A DNA stretch of 64,000 nucleotides from assembly GCF_000348785.1 (NCBI RefSeq), contig NC_020520.1, forward strand, positions 1,178,001 through 1,242,000, given 5' to 3'. The notes beneath the pieces are model-generated. The model searched no databases, had not been told where the DNA came from, and saw only the letters and a list, made by a program, of their open reading frames with translations. Within the stretch, counting starts at the first letter, position 1; every line of letters starts with the position of its first letter. The position numbers and the translations under genes are program-made. Shown piece by piece: positions 9,100-20,131 of the stretch. This DNA comes from Ilumatobacter coccineus YM16-304 (lineage in GTDB: Bacteria; Actinomycetota; Acidimicrobiia; Acidimicrobiales; Ilumatobacteraceae).

Positions 9100-10326
9100 G
9101 TGCCTGACGTCGGTTCGTATCTCATCATCGGGATCATCGCCGCCGTCGTCACCTTCGTCGCGACACCACTCGTCACGAAACTCGCCAACCGGTTGGGCTG
9201 GGTGGCGATGCCCAACGCTCGAAGCGTGCACACCGAGCCGCTTCCCGACGTCGGTGGTCTCGCGATGTTCATCGGCTTCGCCGTCGCGCTCGGCGTCGCG
9301 TGGGCGATCTCCGACTTCTCGCTGCTCTTCGAATCGAACTCCGAGCCGCTCGGCGTGCTGATCGCCGCGGCGATCGTGTTCGGCGTCGGACTCGTCGACG
9401 ACGTGCGCGAGGTGAGCGCCCCCGCCAAGATCTTCTTCACCGTCATGGCCGGACTCGCGCTGGTGTGGTTCGGCGTCGTGATGTTCTACTTCCGCGTGCC
9501 GTACCTCGACGCGGTCATCCTCTCCGACGACCTCAAACCGCTCATCACCGTCCTGTGGTTGGTCGGCATGACGCAGGCGATCAACCTCATCGACGGTCTC
9601 GACGGACTGGCCGCCGGCGTGGTGGCCATCGGTGCCGGGGCGTTCTTCCTCTACAGCCAGGAGCTCACCGATCGAGGCTTCATCGGCGGCGGCAACATCG
9701 GCCCGCTGTTCGCGATCATCGCCGTCGGCGTGTGCCTCGGCTTCCTGCCGCACAACTTCAACCCGGCGCGCATCATCATGGGCGACGGGGGAGCGTTGCT
9801 GCTCGGCCTGCTGCTCGCGGTGTCGACGAGCGTGGTCGGTGGGCGCGCCGACCCGTTCCAGACGCAGTTCGTCGGCACGACCTACTTCTTCCTCGCGCCG
9901 ATCGCCATTCCGCTGCTCATCCTGGGCGTGCCGATCTTCGACACGATGTTCGCGATCCTCCGGCGGGCGACGAGCCGCAAGTCGTTGGCGTCGGCCGACA
10001 AGGGCCACCTGCATCACCGCCTCATCAACCTCGGCCACGGGCACCGTCGCAGCGTGCTGATCCTGTGGTCGTGGACCGCGCTCCTCTCGGGGTTCGTGTT
10101 GTACCCGACGCTCACCGACCAGAACCCGACGTACCTGCCGTTCGGTGTTGCCGCGCTCGGCATCGCGCTCTTCACGATGCTGCATCCGAGCGTCATCCAG
10201 CAGCGCCGCGACAACAACACGCCACCTCACGGCATCGAGCTCGAGACGCCACCCGACGACCCGGATCAACCGACGCTGTTCGACGATGCCGACACCGGTC
10301 TCACGACTGGTGTCGACGACCACTGA
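9100..10326 (+). CDS. wecA: UDP-GlcNAc:undecaprenyl-phosphate GlcNAc-1-phosphate transferase (MraY/WecA family)
   Basis: 408 residues with about 11 hydrophobic segments. Family motifs are present: the second-loop Asp pair VGLVDDVREVSA, the catalytic NLIDGLDGLAAG, the GDGGALLLG loop, and the cytoplasmic KGHLHHRLINLGHGHR motif typical of WecA/TagO rather than MraY. It transfers GlcNAc-1-phosphate onto undecaprenyl phosphate to start envelope glycopolymer synthesis (in mycobacteria, the arabinogalactan linker). The GTG start is supported by a TACAGT box 8 nt upstream. The C-terminal 50 residues are a hydrophilic, Pro/Asp-rich tail. It precedes the ATP synthase operon, as in many actinobacteria. 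Confidence 0.9.
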   Translation: MPDVGSYLIIGIIAAVVTFVATPLVTKLANRLGWVAMPNARSVHTEPLPDVGGLAMFIGFAVALGVAWAISDFSLLFESNSEPLGVLIAAAIVFGVGLVDDVREVSAPAKIFFTVMAGLALVWFGVVMFYFRVPYLDAVILSDDLKPLITVLWLVGMTQAINLIDGLDGLAAGVVAIGAGAFFLYSQELTDRGFIGGGNIGPLFAIIAVGVCLGFLPHNFNPARIIMGDGGALLLGLLLAVSTSVVGGRADPFQTQFVGTTYFFLAPIAIPLLILGVPIFDTMFAILRRATSRKSLASADKGHLHHRLINLGHGHRRSVLILWSWTALLSGFVLYPTLTDQNPTYLPFGVAALGIALFTMLHPSVIQQRRDNNTPPHGIELETPPDDPDQPTLFDDADTGLTTGVDDH

Positions 10327-10364
10327 ATTATTCCAGCGGATCGCGTGACACTTGCGTTGCAGGG

Positions 10365-10393
10365 TTGCCGAGCCGGTGGCCGTGCACTAGGTT
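10365..10393 (+). promoter_or_regulatory. Candidate promoter of the atp operon
   Basis: TTGCCG (10365-10370) and TAGGTT (10388-10393) are separated by 17 nt, the right spacing for a primary sigma-factor promoter. It lies in the 178-nt gap after wecA, 112 nt before the first atp gene. A CRP-type palindrome directly overlaps its downstream edge. Only sequence similarity supports it. Confidence 0.4.
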
Positions 10394-10409
10394 GTGCAAA
10401 GTTTCACAA
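10392..10409. promoter_or_regulatory. CRP/GlxR-like operator upstream of the atp operon
   Basis: TTGTGCAAAGTTTCACAA is an inverted repeat with arms TTGTG and CACAA. Its core TGTGCAAAGTTTCACA differs from the CRP/GlxR consensus TGTGA-N6-TCACA at one position. It overlaps the -10 box and expected start point of the candidate atp promoter, a position that usually means repression. Crp-family control of atp genes by GlxR is known in corynebacteria; a Crp-family regulator is not encoded in this window. Confidence 0.45.
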
Positions 10410-10504
10410 GCGCCGCAGCGCCGCTCGTCGAACGCCCTCGCCGGCCACTCCGGCACCATGAGCGGGCAACGACCACGACGCCGCAGACCGAGACACTCGA
10501 CTCC

Positions 10505-10795
10505 ATGAGATTCCTTCCGAAAGTACGCACCGACGCACGCGTCAACACCGAGGATTCCCTCGGCCACGGCATGGACGCCGTCATCGTGCTCGTGCTGTTC
10601 CTCGGAGCCGGCTACGGACTCGACCGCCTCTTCGACACCACCCCGATCTTCATGATCGTGCTCACCGTGCTCGGCGCCATCGGCCTCTTCGCGAAGTTCT
10701 ATTACAGCTACGAGCTGCGCATGAACCAGCACGACGCCGAGCGCCTCGCCAAGCTGCAGGGGCCCGCCTCGATCTCGAACGACGAGGCGGCGTGA
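10505..10795 (+). CDS. AtpZ/AtpI-type small membrane protein of the ATP synthase operon
   Basis: 96 residues with two transmembrane helices (about 20-37 and 45-66) in a pattern typical of AtpZ/AtpI (GHGMDAVIVLVLFLGAGYGLD). Members of this family help assemble the c-ring or move Mg2+/Ca2+, and are usually the first gene of atp operons. ATG 10505 is preferred over the upstream in-frame start because the preceding 37 codons look non-coding. Its stop overlaps the next ATG (TGATG at 10793-10797), so translation of the two is coupled. Confidence 0.72.
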   Translation: MRFLPKVRTDARVNTEDSLGHGMDAVIVLVLFLGAGYGLDRLFDTTPIFMIVLTVLGAIGLFAKFYYSYELRMNQHDAERLAKLQGPASISNDEAA

Positions 10796-11256
10796 TGACC
10801 GTGGCCGAATCACCCGACCTGATCACCACCCGCTTCGACGGCCCGGCCCCCGAAGTGAGCGTGTCGACCGACATGATCAAGCGCGGGCTGTTCGTCGCGC
10901 CGCTGCTCGTCGCCGTGTGCGCCGTCATCTGGGGTGGCGACGGCGTCTGGTCGTCGATGTACGGCATCGCCATCGTCCTCGGCAACTTCGCTCTCTCGGC
11001 CGCTCTCATCGCCACCGCAGCTCGCATCTCGGTCGCGCTGATGATGGGCGCCACCCTGTTCGGTTACCTCATCCGGCTCGGCTTGATCTTTCTCGCCGTC
11101 TGGATGGTGAAAGATGCGTCATGGATTTCACTTCCGGCACTCGGATCGACAATCATCGTGACGCACCTCGGACTGCTCTTCTGGGAGATGAAATTCGTCG
11201 CCCTGTCGCTCGCTCATCCGGGGCTCAAACCGACACGGGCCGCAAACGGCTCGTAA
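10795..11256 (+). CDS. ATP synthase operon protein AtpI-like (four-helix membrane protein)
   Basis: 153 residues. After a 30-residue hydrophilic N-terminus there are four hydrophobic segments (about 31-46, 52-72, 76-100, 106-128), the layout of AtpI/subunit I proteins. The stretch LMMGATLFGYLIRLGLIFLA resembles the conserved second hairpin of AtpI. A role as chaperone for c-ring assembly is inferred from the family and from its place directly before atpB. Start ATG 10795 overlaps the upstream stop; GTG one codon earlier is possible. Confidence 0.7.
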   Translation: MTVAESPDLITTRFDGPAPEVSVSTDMIKRGLFVAPLLVAVCAVIWGGDGVWSSMYGIAIVLGNFALSAALIATAARISVALMMGATLFGYLIRLGLIFLAVWMVKDASWISLPALGSTIIVTHLGLLFWEMKFVALSLAHPGLKPTRAANGS

Positions 11257-11316
11257 CCCTCTAGTCTCTCCCATCGTTCTCCTCAATTCGCCCTCAACAC
11301 CGAAACGGAAACACAC

Positions 11317-12096
11317 GTGCTCGCTGCCAAAGGACTCGTCTTCCCGCCGATCAACGAACTGTTGCGTTGGCAAGACATCTTCCCGACGTTCAACAAGATC
11401 GCGCTCATCGCGTGCCTCGCGTCGCTGCTCGGCATCGGGCTCTTCCTGCTCGCCAGTCGCGCTGACGCCAAGCTCGCTCCGACGGGCCCTCGCAACCTCG
11501 CCGAGCAGGCCATCGAGTTCGTCGAAGAAGGCATCGTCATGCAGACGCTCGGCAAGGACGGTCTCAAGTGGACCCCCTTCCTGCTGAGCCTCTTCATCTT
11601 CATCTTCCTCTGCAACATCCCGGGCATCCTGCCGTTCTTCCAGATGCCGGCCACCGCTCGCATCGCCATCCCGCTGGCGCTGTCGCTGCTGGTCTGGGTC
11701 GTCTACATCGGCACCGGCCTCAAGCACCAGGGCGCTGCGTACTTCGGCCACCTGCTGTGGCCTCCGGGAGTCCCAACGGCCCTCAAGCCGCTGGTGGGCG
11801 CCATCGAGTTCATCTCGACGATCATCGTCACGCCGTTCAGCCTCACGGTGCGACTCATGGCGAACATGCTCGCCGGTCACATTCTGCTCGTCACCTTCGC
11901 ACTGCTCACGCACGCGCTGGCAACGGCTGAAACCAGTCAGGCGCTGCTCGTTCCGACGAGCATCCTGCCGTTCCTGATGCTCGTCTTCTTGACGGCGTTC
12001 GAGATTCTCGTCGCCTTCTTGCAGGCGTACATCTTCGCCATCCTGGCGGCGGTCTACATCAGCAACTCCACCGCCGGTCACGGCGACGAGCACTGA
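11317..12096 (+). CDS. atpB: ATP synthase Fo subunit a
   Basis: 259 residues from GTG 11317. It is a multi-pass membrane protein forming the proton half-channels beside the c-ring. The essential arginine is Arg179 in FSLTVRLMANMLAGH, the strongest signature of the subunit. Upstream helices carry FLCNIPGILPFF. It is the first structural gene of the operon, followed by atpE after 69 nt. Length and motifs are normal for actinobacteria. Confidence 0.95.
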   Translation: MLAAKGLVFPPINELLRWQDIFPTFNKIALIACLASLLGIGLFLLASRADAKLAPTGPRNLAEQAIEFVEEGIVMQTLGKDGLKWTPFLLSLFIFIFLCNIPGILPFFQMPATARIAIPLALSLLVWVVYIGTGLKHQGAAYFGHLLWPPGVPTALKPLVGAIEFISTIIVTPFSLTVRLMANMLAGHILLVTFALLTHALATAETSQALLVPTSILPFLMLVFLTAFEILVAFLQAYIFAILAAVYISNSTAGHGDEH

Positions 12097-12450
<354 letters not shown>

Positions 12451-12516
12451 TTCGGCGTGCCGTGTCGTCGCTCGACTCGAGCGACGACTGAGAAGCCGTA
12501 TTCGTCATAGCAATCC

Positions 12517-13155
12517 ATGAATGGAGTTGACGTGCTGACAGCCGTCGTCACAAGTTCACATGCCTCGGGGACGATGCAGTTCACGCTGCTCGAAGCCGAA
12601 ACATGTGTGCGCACCGACCTCAACGACGAGGAATTCGCGGTCGGGAGCGAAGAGTGTCCTGAGCTCAATCCGATCGCCCCCGAGGGCAAGGAGATGCTCT
12701 GGGGATTCGGAGCGTTCGTCGTCCTCGCCGTGTGTATGCGGTACTGGCTCTTCCCGAAGGTTCGGGAAGGCATGCAGGCCCGCTACGACAGCATCCAGAG
12801 CGATCGCGAGAGCGCCGAGACGCTCACCGCTGCCGCTCGGGCTGATGTCTCCGAGTACGAGGCTCGCCTCACCTCGGTGCGCGCCGAAGCCCAGCAGAAG
12901 GTCGACGCCGCCCGAGCCACGCTCGAAGCGGAACGCACCGAGAAGCTGAGCGAGGTCAACGCTCGCATCGCCGAGAAGCGTGCAGCAGCTGCGGCCGAGG
13001 TCGAAGCGGCACGTCAGGCAGCGCTCGGCGACGTCGAGTCGGCCGTGACCGCAGTCGTCACCCGCGCCGCCGAGATCGCCACGGGCAAGCCCGCCGATTC
13101 CGGCAAGGTCGCCAGTGCCGTCCGCTCCTCCATGGGAACCGGAGTTTCATCATGA
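12517..13155 (+). CDS. atpF: ATP synthase Fo subunit b, first copy, with extracellular N-terminal extension
   Basis: 212 residues. One transmembrane helix (about 61-78) is followed by a long charged coiled coil (about 85-190), the peripheral-stalk architecture. Before the helix is an unusual 60-residue N-terminal region, predicted outside the membrane, with Cys30 and Cys47 (EAETCVRT, SEECPELN) that might form a disulfide. A later in-frame ATG (codon 20) would remove only part of it. Its stop overlaps the start of the second b gene by 4 nt, so the two are translationally coupled and probably form a b/b' heterodimer. Confidence 0.85.
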   Translation: MNGVDVLTAVVTSSHASGTMQFTLLEAETCVRTDLNDEEFAVGSEECPELNPIAPEGKEMLWGFGAFVVLAVCMRYWLFPKVREGMQARYDSIQSDRESAETLTAAARADVSEYEARLTSVRAEAQQKVDAARATLEAERTEKLSEVNARIAEKRAAAAAEVEAARQAALGDVESAVTAVVTRAAEIATGKPADSGKVASAVRSSMGTGVSS

Positions 13156-13727
13156 ACATGGCAGCGCTCCAGAGCGTCGTCGGTGTCCTGCAGGCCGAGT
13201 CGGTGCCGAACGACGGCAAGGGCTCCACCTCGCTGAGCCCGTACTTCGCGCCGATGAAGGAAGTCGTCATCGGTGGCCTCGCCACCCTGATCGTCTTCGG
13301 TCTGCTCTACAAGCTGGCCTGGCCGGCCATCGCGAAGGGCATGAAGGACCGCACCGCTCGGATCCAAGCCGATCTCGACGAGTCGGCCGCAGCCCGCGCC
13401 AAGGCCGAGGCCGACGCAGCGCAGATCCGCACCAACCTCGGTGACGTCGAAGGTGAGCGCACTCGCCTGTTCGCCGAAGCCGACCAGCAAGCCGCCGCAC
13501 TCCTCGAAGACGGGCGGGCACGTCTCGCCGCCGAAGTCGCCGAGCTCGAAGCGAAGGCCGAAGCCGACATCGCAGCTGCTGCCGGACGTGGCGCCGACGA
13601 CCTCCGGGCCGACATCGCACGCTTCTCGTCGCAGGCGATCGAGTCCGCTGTCACCACGTCGCTCGACGACGCGACCCAGCAGGAACTCATCGAAGGCTTC
13701 ATCTCACGAGTGGGAGCACAATCATGA
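13152..13727 (+). CDS. ATP synthase Fo subunit b, second copy (b')
   Basis: 191 residues. A hydrophilic N-terminus of about 38 residues precedes one membrane helix (about 38-56, VVIGGLATLIVFGLLYKLAW) and an Ala/Glu/Arg-rich coiled coil (about 60-165). It is clearly a b-type stalk subunit but diverges from the first copy, so the operon encodes a b/b' pair as in cyanobacteria and chloroplasts rather than the b plus b-delta fusion of mycobacteria. It overlaps both neighbours by 4 nt (ATGA), giving tight coupling with the first b gene and with atpH. Confidence 0.88.
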   Translation: MNMAALQSVVGVLQAESVPNDGKGSTSLSPYFAPMKEVVIGGLATLIVFGLLYKLAWPAIAKGMKDRTARIQADLDESAAARAKAEADAAQIRTNLGDVEGERTRLFAEADQQAAALLEDGRARLAAEVAELEAKAEADIAAAAGRGADDLRADIARFSSQAIESAVTTSLDDATQQELIEGFISRVGAQS

Positions 13728-14251
13728 GCGACGCACGCATCCAGGGCTACGCCCGGGCACTCTTCGAAGTCGCCCGCGCCGAAGGAACCCTCGACGAGGT
13801 CGAAGACGAGTTGTTCCGGTTCGCCCGGTCGTACGAGTCCAGCGACGAACTCCGCAGTGCGCTGACCGACGAGCAGATCCCGGCCGACAAGCGCCAGGCG
13901 ATCATCGAGGACCTCCTCGGTGGCAAGGCCACGGCGACCACGTCGCAACTCCTCGGCATGGTCGTCGGCTCCGGCCGCGGACGTGACCTCCCGGCCATCG
14001 TCGACCAGCTGGTCCACCGGGCCAGCAACGCGAAGCAGCTCGACGTGGCGCAGGTGCGCACCGCGGTTGCGCTCACGGCCGATCAGGAAGCTCGCCTCAA
14101 GGCGGCGCTCGAGAACGCCACAGGCAAGAGCCTGAACCTCAAGGCAACCGTCGACCCCTCCGTGGTTGGGGGCGTCGTTGCCGTCGTGGGTGACGATGTC
14201 ATCGACGATTCCGTCCGCACTCGCATCGATCAACTCAAGAGCCGCCTCTAA
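13724..14251 (+). CDS. atpH: ATP synthase F1 subunit delta (OSCP)
   Basis: 175 residues, normal length. The N-terminal helical domain begins [15 protein letters not shown], the delta signature that binds alpha-subunit N-termini. The C-terminal part has [28 protein letters not shown], equivalent to the conserved D-P-x-I-x-G-G motif, split here by about 20 residues of description. It links the peripheral stalk to the F1 head. A 4-nt overlap with the second b gene couples translation. It is not fused to b, unlike in mycobacteria. Confidence 0.93.
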   Translation: MSDARIQGYARALFEVARAEGTLDEVEDELFRFARSYESSDELRSALTDEQIPADKRQAIIEDLLGGKATATTSQLLGMVVGSGRGRDLPAIVDQLVHRASNAKQLDVAQVRTAVALTADQEARLKAALENATGKSLNLKATVDPSVVGGVVAVVGDDVIDDSVRTRIDQLKSRL

Positions 14252-14271
14252 GGCCGTCAGGGAAAAGCATC

Positions 14272-15864
14272 ATGGCTGAACTCACCATCTCCGCAGCGGA
14301 CATCGCTTCCGCTCTCAAGAAGAACCTCGACGGTTTCGAACCGTCGCTCGAAGCTCGCACCGTCGGGCGCGTCGCCGAAGTCGGTGACGGCATCGCCCGC
14401 GTCTCGGGCCTCCCCGACGCCGCGGTGAACGAACTGCTCGAGTTCGAAGACGGTTCCGTGGGCCTGGCCCTCAACCTCGACGAGGACTCGATCGGTGCCG
14501 TCGTGCTCGGCGACGTCGACAACATCGAAGAAGGCCAGACGGTCAAGTCGACCGGCGGCATTCTCTCGATGCCCGTCGGTGACGCGCTGCTCGGCCGTGT
14601 CGTCAACGCGCTCGGCGAGCCCGTCGACGGCGCCGGCGACCTCGTCGGTGCGATCCAGCGCCGCATGGAGATCCAGGCACCGGGCATCCTCGGCCGCAAG
14701 CCGGTGCACGAGCCGCTCCAGACCGGCATCAAGGCGATCGACGCCATGACCCCGATCGGCCGTGGCCAGCGCGAGCTGATCATCGGTGACCGCAAGACGG
14801 GCAAGACCGCCGTCGCGATCGACACGATCCTCAACCAGAAGGGTCTCGGCGTGAAGTGCATCTACGTCGCGATCGGCCAGAAGGGTTCCACGGTCGCCCA
14901 GACCGTCGCCACCCTGCGTGCCGCTGGTGCGATGGAGTACACGGTCGTCGTGACCGCTCCGGCTGCCGACTCGGCACCGTTCAAGTACCTCGCTCCGTAC
15001 GCCGGTTGCGCCATCGGGCAGCACTGGATGGACAACGGCGAGCACGCTCTCGTCGTGTACGACGACCTCTCGAAGCAGGCCGACGCCTACCGTCAGATCT
15101 CGCTGCTCCTCCGCCGCCCGCCGGGCCGTGAGGCGTACCCGGGCGACGTGTTCTACTTGCACTCGCGTCTGCTCGAACGTGCCGCCAAGCTCTCCGACGA
15201 GAACGGCGCAGGTTCGCTCACCGCACTCCCGATCATCGAGACGAAGGCCGGCGACGTGTCGGCGTTCATCCCGACCAACGTCATCTCGATCACCGACGGC
15301 CAGGTCTTCCTCCAGGACGCCCTGTTCAAGTCGGGTGTTCGTCCCGCCGTCGACGTGGGCATCTCGGTGTCTCGTGTCGGTGGTGACGCACAGATCAAGT
15401 CGATGAAGAAGGTCGCCGGTACGTTGAAGCTCGACCTCGCGCAGTTCCGTGAGCTCGAAGCGTTCGCCACGTTCGGTTCCGAGCTCGACGCCATCTCCGC
15501 CGCTCAGCTCGCTCGTGGTTACCGCCTCGTCGAGCTGCTCAAGCAGCCGCTCAACTCGCCGATGCCCGTCGAGGAGCAGGTCGTGTCGATCTACGCCGGC
15601 ACCAACGGCTACCTCGACGACCTGCCCGTCGTCGACGTGGTCCGCTTCGAGCGCGAGCTCATCGAGCACATGCGCACCAGCAACGCTGGTCTCCTCGAAG
15701 AGATCAAGTCGTCGGGTCTGCCCGACTCGCTCGGCGACGCGATCGCTGCGTTCAAGGCGACCTTCACGACGAGCGACGAGACGACCAACGCCGTCGACCC
15801 GACCGCCGTCGATGCCGACGAACTGGGCGACGCCGCGTCGAACAAGACGCTCGCCACCGAATAG
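14272..15864 (+). CDS. atpA: ATP synthase F1 subunit alpha
   Basis: 530 residues. The non-catalytic nucleotide-binding subunit has Walker A GDRKTGKT (172-179), the alpha signature [13 protein letters not shown] and the arginine-finger region [11 protein letters not shown]. Compared with a typical alpha that ends just after the FKATF-like stretch, about 27 extra acidic residues (from [16 protein letters not shown]) form a C-terminal tail. Mycobacterial alpha subunits also have a C-terminal extension, which suppresses ATP hydrolysis; equivalence is not shown. A GGGAAAAGC leader precedes the ATG 21 nt after atpH. Confidence 0.97.
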   Translation: MAELTISAADIASALKKNLDGFEPSLEARTVGRVAEVGDGIARVSGLPDAAVNELLEFEDGSVGLALNLDEDSIGAVVLGDVDNIEEGQTVKSTGGILSMPVGDALLGRVVNALGEPVDGAGDLVGAIQRRMEIQAPGILGRKPVHEPLQTGIKAIDAMTPIGRGQRELIIGDRKTGKTAVAIDTILNQKGLGVKCIYVAIGQKGSTVAQTVATLRAAGAMEYTVVVTAPAADSAPFKYLAPYAGCAIGQHWMDNGEHALVVYDDLSKQADAYRQISLLLRRPPGREAYPGDVFYLHSRLLERAAKLSDENGAGSLTALPIIETKAGDVSAFIPTNVISITDGQVFLQDALFKSGVRPAVDVGISVSRVGGDAQIKSMKKVAGTLKLDLAQFRELEAFATFGSELDAISAAQLARGYRLVELLKQPLNSPMPVEEQVVSIYAGTNGYLDDLPVVDVVRFERELIEHMRTSNAGLLEEIKSSGLPDSLGDAIAAFKATFTTSDETTNAVDPTAVDADELGDAASNKTLATE

Positions 15865-15913
15865 TCGGACCCCGTTCGACCACCGACCACGAACTTCAAA
15901 GGGAACTGAACGA

Positions 15914-16029
15914 ATGCCACAGCAGTACACAGCGGCGAATGCCGCCGAGGGAAGCGCCAGCGACGAGGCTGGCCTCCTCGGCGATCCCGCTCTGTCGCAG
16001 AGTCCTGTGCTGAGCCGAGGAGAATCGTA

Positions 16030-16030
<1 letters not shown>
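15914..16030 (+). CDS. Small ORF of 38 codons between atpA and atpG
   Basis: Starts with ATG 15914 after AAAGGGAACTGAACGA, an acceptable Shine-Dalgarno site. Its stop TAA overlaps the ATG of atpG (TAATG, 16028-16032), so it could couple translation of gamma. The peptide (MPQQYTAANAAEGSASDEAG...) is small, polar and Ala/Ser/Glu-rich, with no membrane segment or known domain. It fills most of a 165-nt gap that is unusually long for this compact operon. It may be a real accessory microprotein or only a leader ORF that tunes gamma expression. Confidence 0.42.
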
Positions 16031-18805
<2,775 letters not shown>

Positions 18806-18807
18806 TC

Positions 18808-19227
18808 ATGGCCGACTCGATGCGAGTCGACATCGTGTCACCCGAGAAGGTCCTCTTCTCGGGTGAGGCCAACATGGTCATCACGCGCACCAACGGTGGC
18901 GGCGAGATCGCCTTCCAGGCCGGCCACGCGCCGTTCCTGGGAGCGCTCGTCGAGAACCACACGCGGATCTTCCTCACCGACGGCAAGATCCAGGACGTCG
19001 CCGTACACCGCGGCTTCGTCGAGGTGAGCGGCAACACGGTGTCGATCCTGTCCGACGTCGCCGAACTGGCCGACGAGATCGATGTCGCCCGGGCCAAGCA
19101 AGCGCTCGAGCGCCACGAGATGACGCTCAAGACCGAGACGGTCGAGGCGAACATCGCCGACGCCGTCGCCGGCAAGGCCCGAGCACGAGCTCGTCTCACC
19201 ACCACCGGCACCTCCTTCACCGCCTGA
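18808..19227 (+). CDS. atpC: ATP synthase F1 subunit epsilon
   Basis: 139 residues. The N-terminal beta-sandwich (MRVDIVSPEKVLFSGEA, GGGEIAFQAGHAPFLG, VHRGFVEVSGN) is well conserved. The C-terminal two-helix hairpin (DVARAKQALERHE onward) can change conformation to inhibit ATP hydrolysis in many bacteria. It begins 2 nt after the beta stop and is the last gene of the operon, followed by a strong hairpin at 19272-19297. Confidence 0.95.
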   Translation: MADSMRVDIVSPEKVLFSGEANMVITRTNGGGEIAFQAGHAPFLGALVENHTRIFLTDGKIQDVAVHRGFVEVSGNTVSILSDVAELADEIDVARAKQALERHEMTLKTETVEANIADAVAGKARARARLTTTGTSFTA

Positions 19228-19271
19228 TTCGGGCGAGCGCTCCGTCTCGACGGAGCCACATGTCATCGACA

Positions 19272-19297
19272 CGAAGCGGCCCCTCGGGGCCGCTTCG
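19272..19297 (+). terminator. Hairpin terminator of the atp operon
   Basis: An 11-bp perfect stem (CGAAGCGGCCC paired with GGGCCGCTTCG) closes a CTCG tetraloop 45 nt after the atpC stop. There is no clear T-run, as is common for GC-rich actinobacterial terminators. Confidence 0.75.
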
Positions 19298-19335
19298 CTG
19301 CGTCACGGGGGCCGAGCGTCTGGCAGGATCTGTCC

Positions 19336-19632
19336 ATGACCGCTTACCTCATCGTGAACTACGACGTCGACAATCCGGAGCTGTACGGCGAGTACCAGCA
19401 AGGCGCCGGCCCGGCCCTGAAGATCGGTACCGATTGCAAGCTGTTGGTGCTCGACGGTGACTCCACTCAGGTCGAGGGGGAAGGCGCCGGCAAGCAGACC
19501 GTGGTGCTCGAGTTCGAGTCGATGGAGAAGGCCAAGGAGATCTACGAGTCGGGCGAGTACCAGGCGGTCGTCGGCAAGCGCCACGACGCCACGTCGAAGC
19601 ACTTCGCCGTGCTCGTCAACGGCTTCGGCTGA
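19336..19632 (+). CDS. DUF1330 family protein
   Basis: 98 residues, one ferredoxin-like alpha/beta barrel domain. The pattern AYLIVNYDVDNPELYGEY, then YESGEYQAVVGKRHDATSKH, matches DUF1330, a dimeric small-protein family of unknown activity related to antibiotic-monooxygenase folds. CAGGAT lies 8 nt upstream of the ATG, fitting the leaderless pattern. The last 17 nt overlap the convergent DUF3291 gene. Confidence 0.8.
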   Translation: MTAYLIVNYDVDNPELYGEYQQGAGPALKIGTDCKLLVLDGDSTQVEGEGAGKQTVVLEFESMEKAKEIYESGEYQAVVGKRHDATSKHFAVLVNGFG

Positions 19633-20092
19633 ACGCGTCCGGCGGATCGAGCCGACGGCGGAGGTCCCAACCTTCGTCGCTCGGCCCGTTCGCTTCCAGG
19701 TGGCGGAGGCGTCGCACGCCGTCGTCGAGCGTCGGGATCTCACCGGCCGGAAGCCACCACAGCACGTTGATCAGCCCCTCGGGGCGTTGGAACCACTCCG
19801 CGCGTCGCCGCAGGTAGCTCGCGTGCCCGCTCTTGTACATGAAGTGCTGGAGCGACTCGAGCGACTCCCACACCGACATGTTGGGCGCCCACAGCGGGTC
19901 GGTGGCACCCGGCACCTCCACGTGGGTCGATGACTGGCCCGAGTCGTCTTGCAGCCTCCACACGAACCCTGGCGTCGCTTCGGCTATCGCGTTGATCGGG
20001 TCGAGCGCGGCACGAAACTCCGCCATCTCGTCGGTGTCGAGCGGCGCGCGCAGCAGGCCGAGGTTGAGTTGTGCCAGGTGATACGTCGTCAT
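19616..20092 (-). CDS. DUF3291 domain protein (monooxygenase-like fold)
   Basis: 158 residues. It begins YHLAQLNLGLLRAPLDTDEM and contains FVWRLQDDSGQ, WESLESLQHFMYKSGHA, EWFQRP and VLWWLPAG, all typical of DUF3291. That family adopts a ferredoxin-like fold related to small heme or antibiotic monooxygenases, without a known reaction. The ATG at 20092 is preceded by TACTCT 8 nt upstream on this strand, within a perfect 28-nt palindrome that probably controls it. The last residues (DAFSRSR) overlap the convergent DUF1330 gene by 17 nt. Confidence 0.82.
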   Translation of the reverse strand: MTTYHLAQLNLGLLRAPLDTDEMAEFRAALDPINAIAEATPGFVWRLQDDSGQSSTHVEVPGATDPLWAPNMSVWESLESLQHFMYKSGHASYLRRRAEWFQRPEGLINVLWWLPAGEIPTLDDGVRRLRHLEANGPSDEGWDLRRRLDPPDAFSRSR

Positions 20093-20120
20093 CAGACATG
20101 AGAGTACAGTCTCATGTCTG
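20093..20120. promoter_or_regulatory. Perfect palindrome overlapping the DUF3291 promoter
   Basis: Arms CAGACATGAGA and TCTCATGTCTG (11 nt each) flank the 6-nt centre GTACAG. The element touches the start codon of the DUF3291 gene and covers its putative -10 (TACTCT on the minus strand, 20101-20106). This is the geometry of a repressor operator. It could instead act as a terminator hairpin for glpX, whose stop is at 20132-20134, but there is no T-run. Confidence 0.55.
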
Positions 20121-20131
20121 CACGATCGTGA

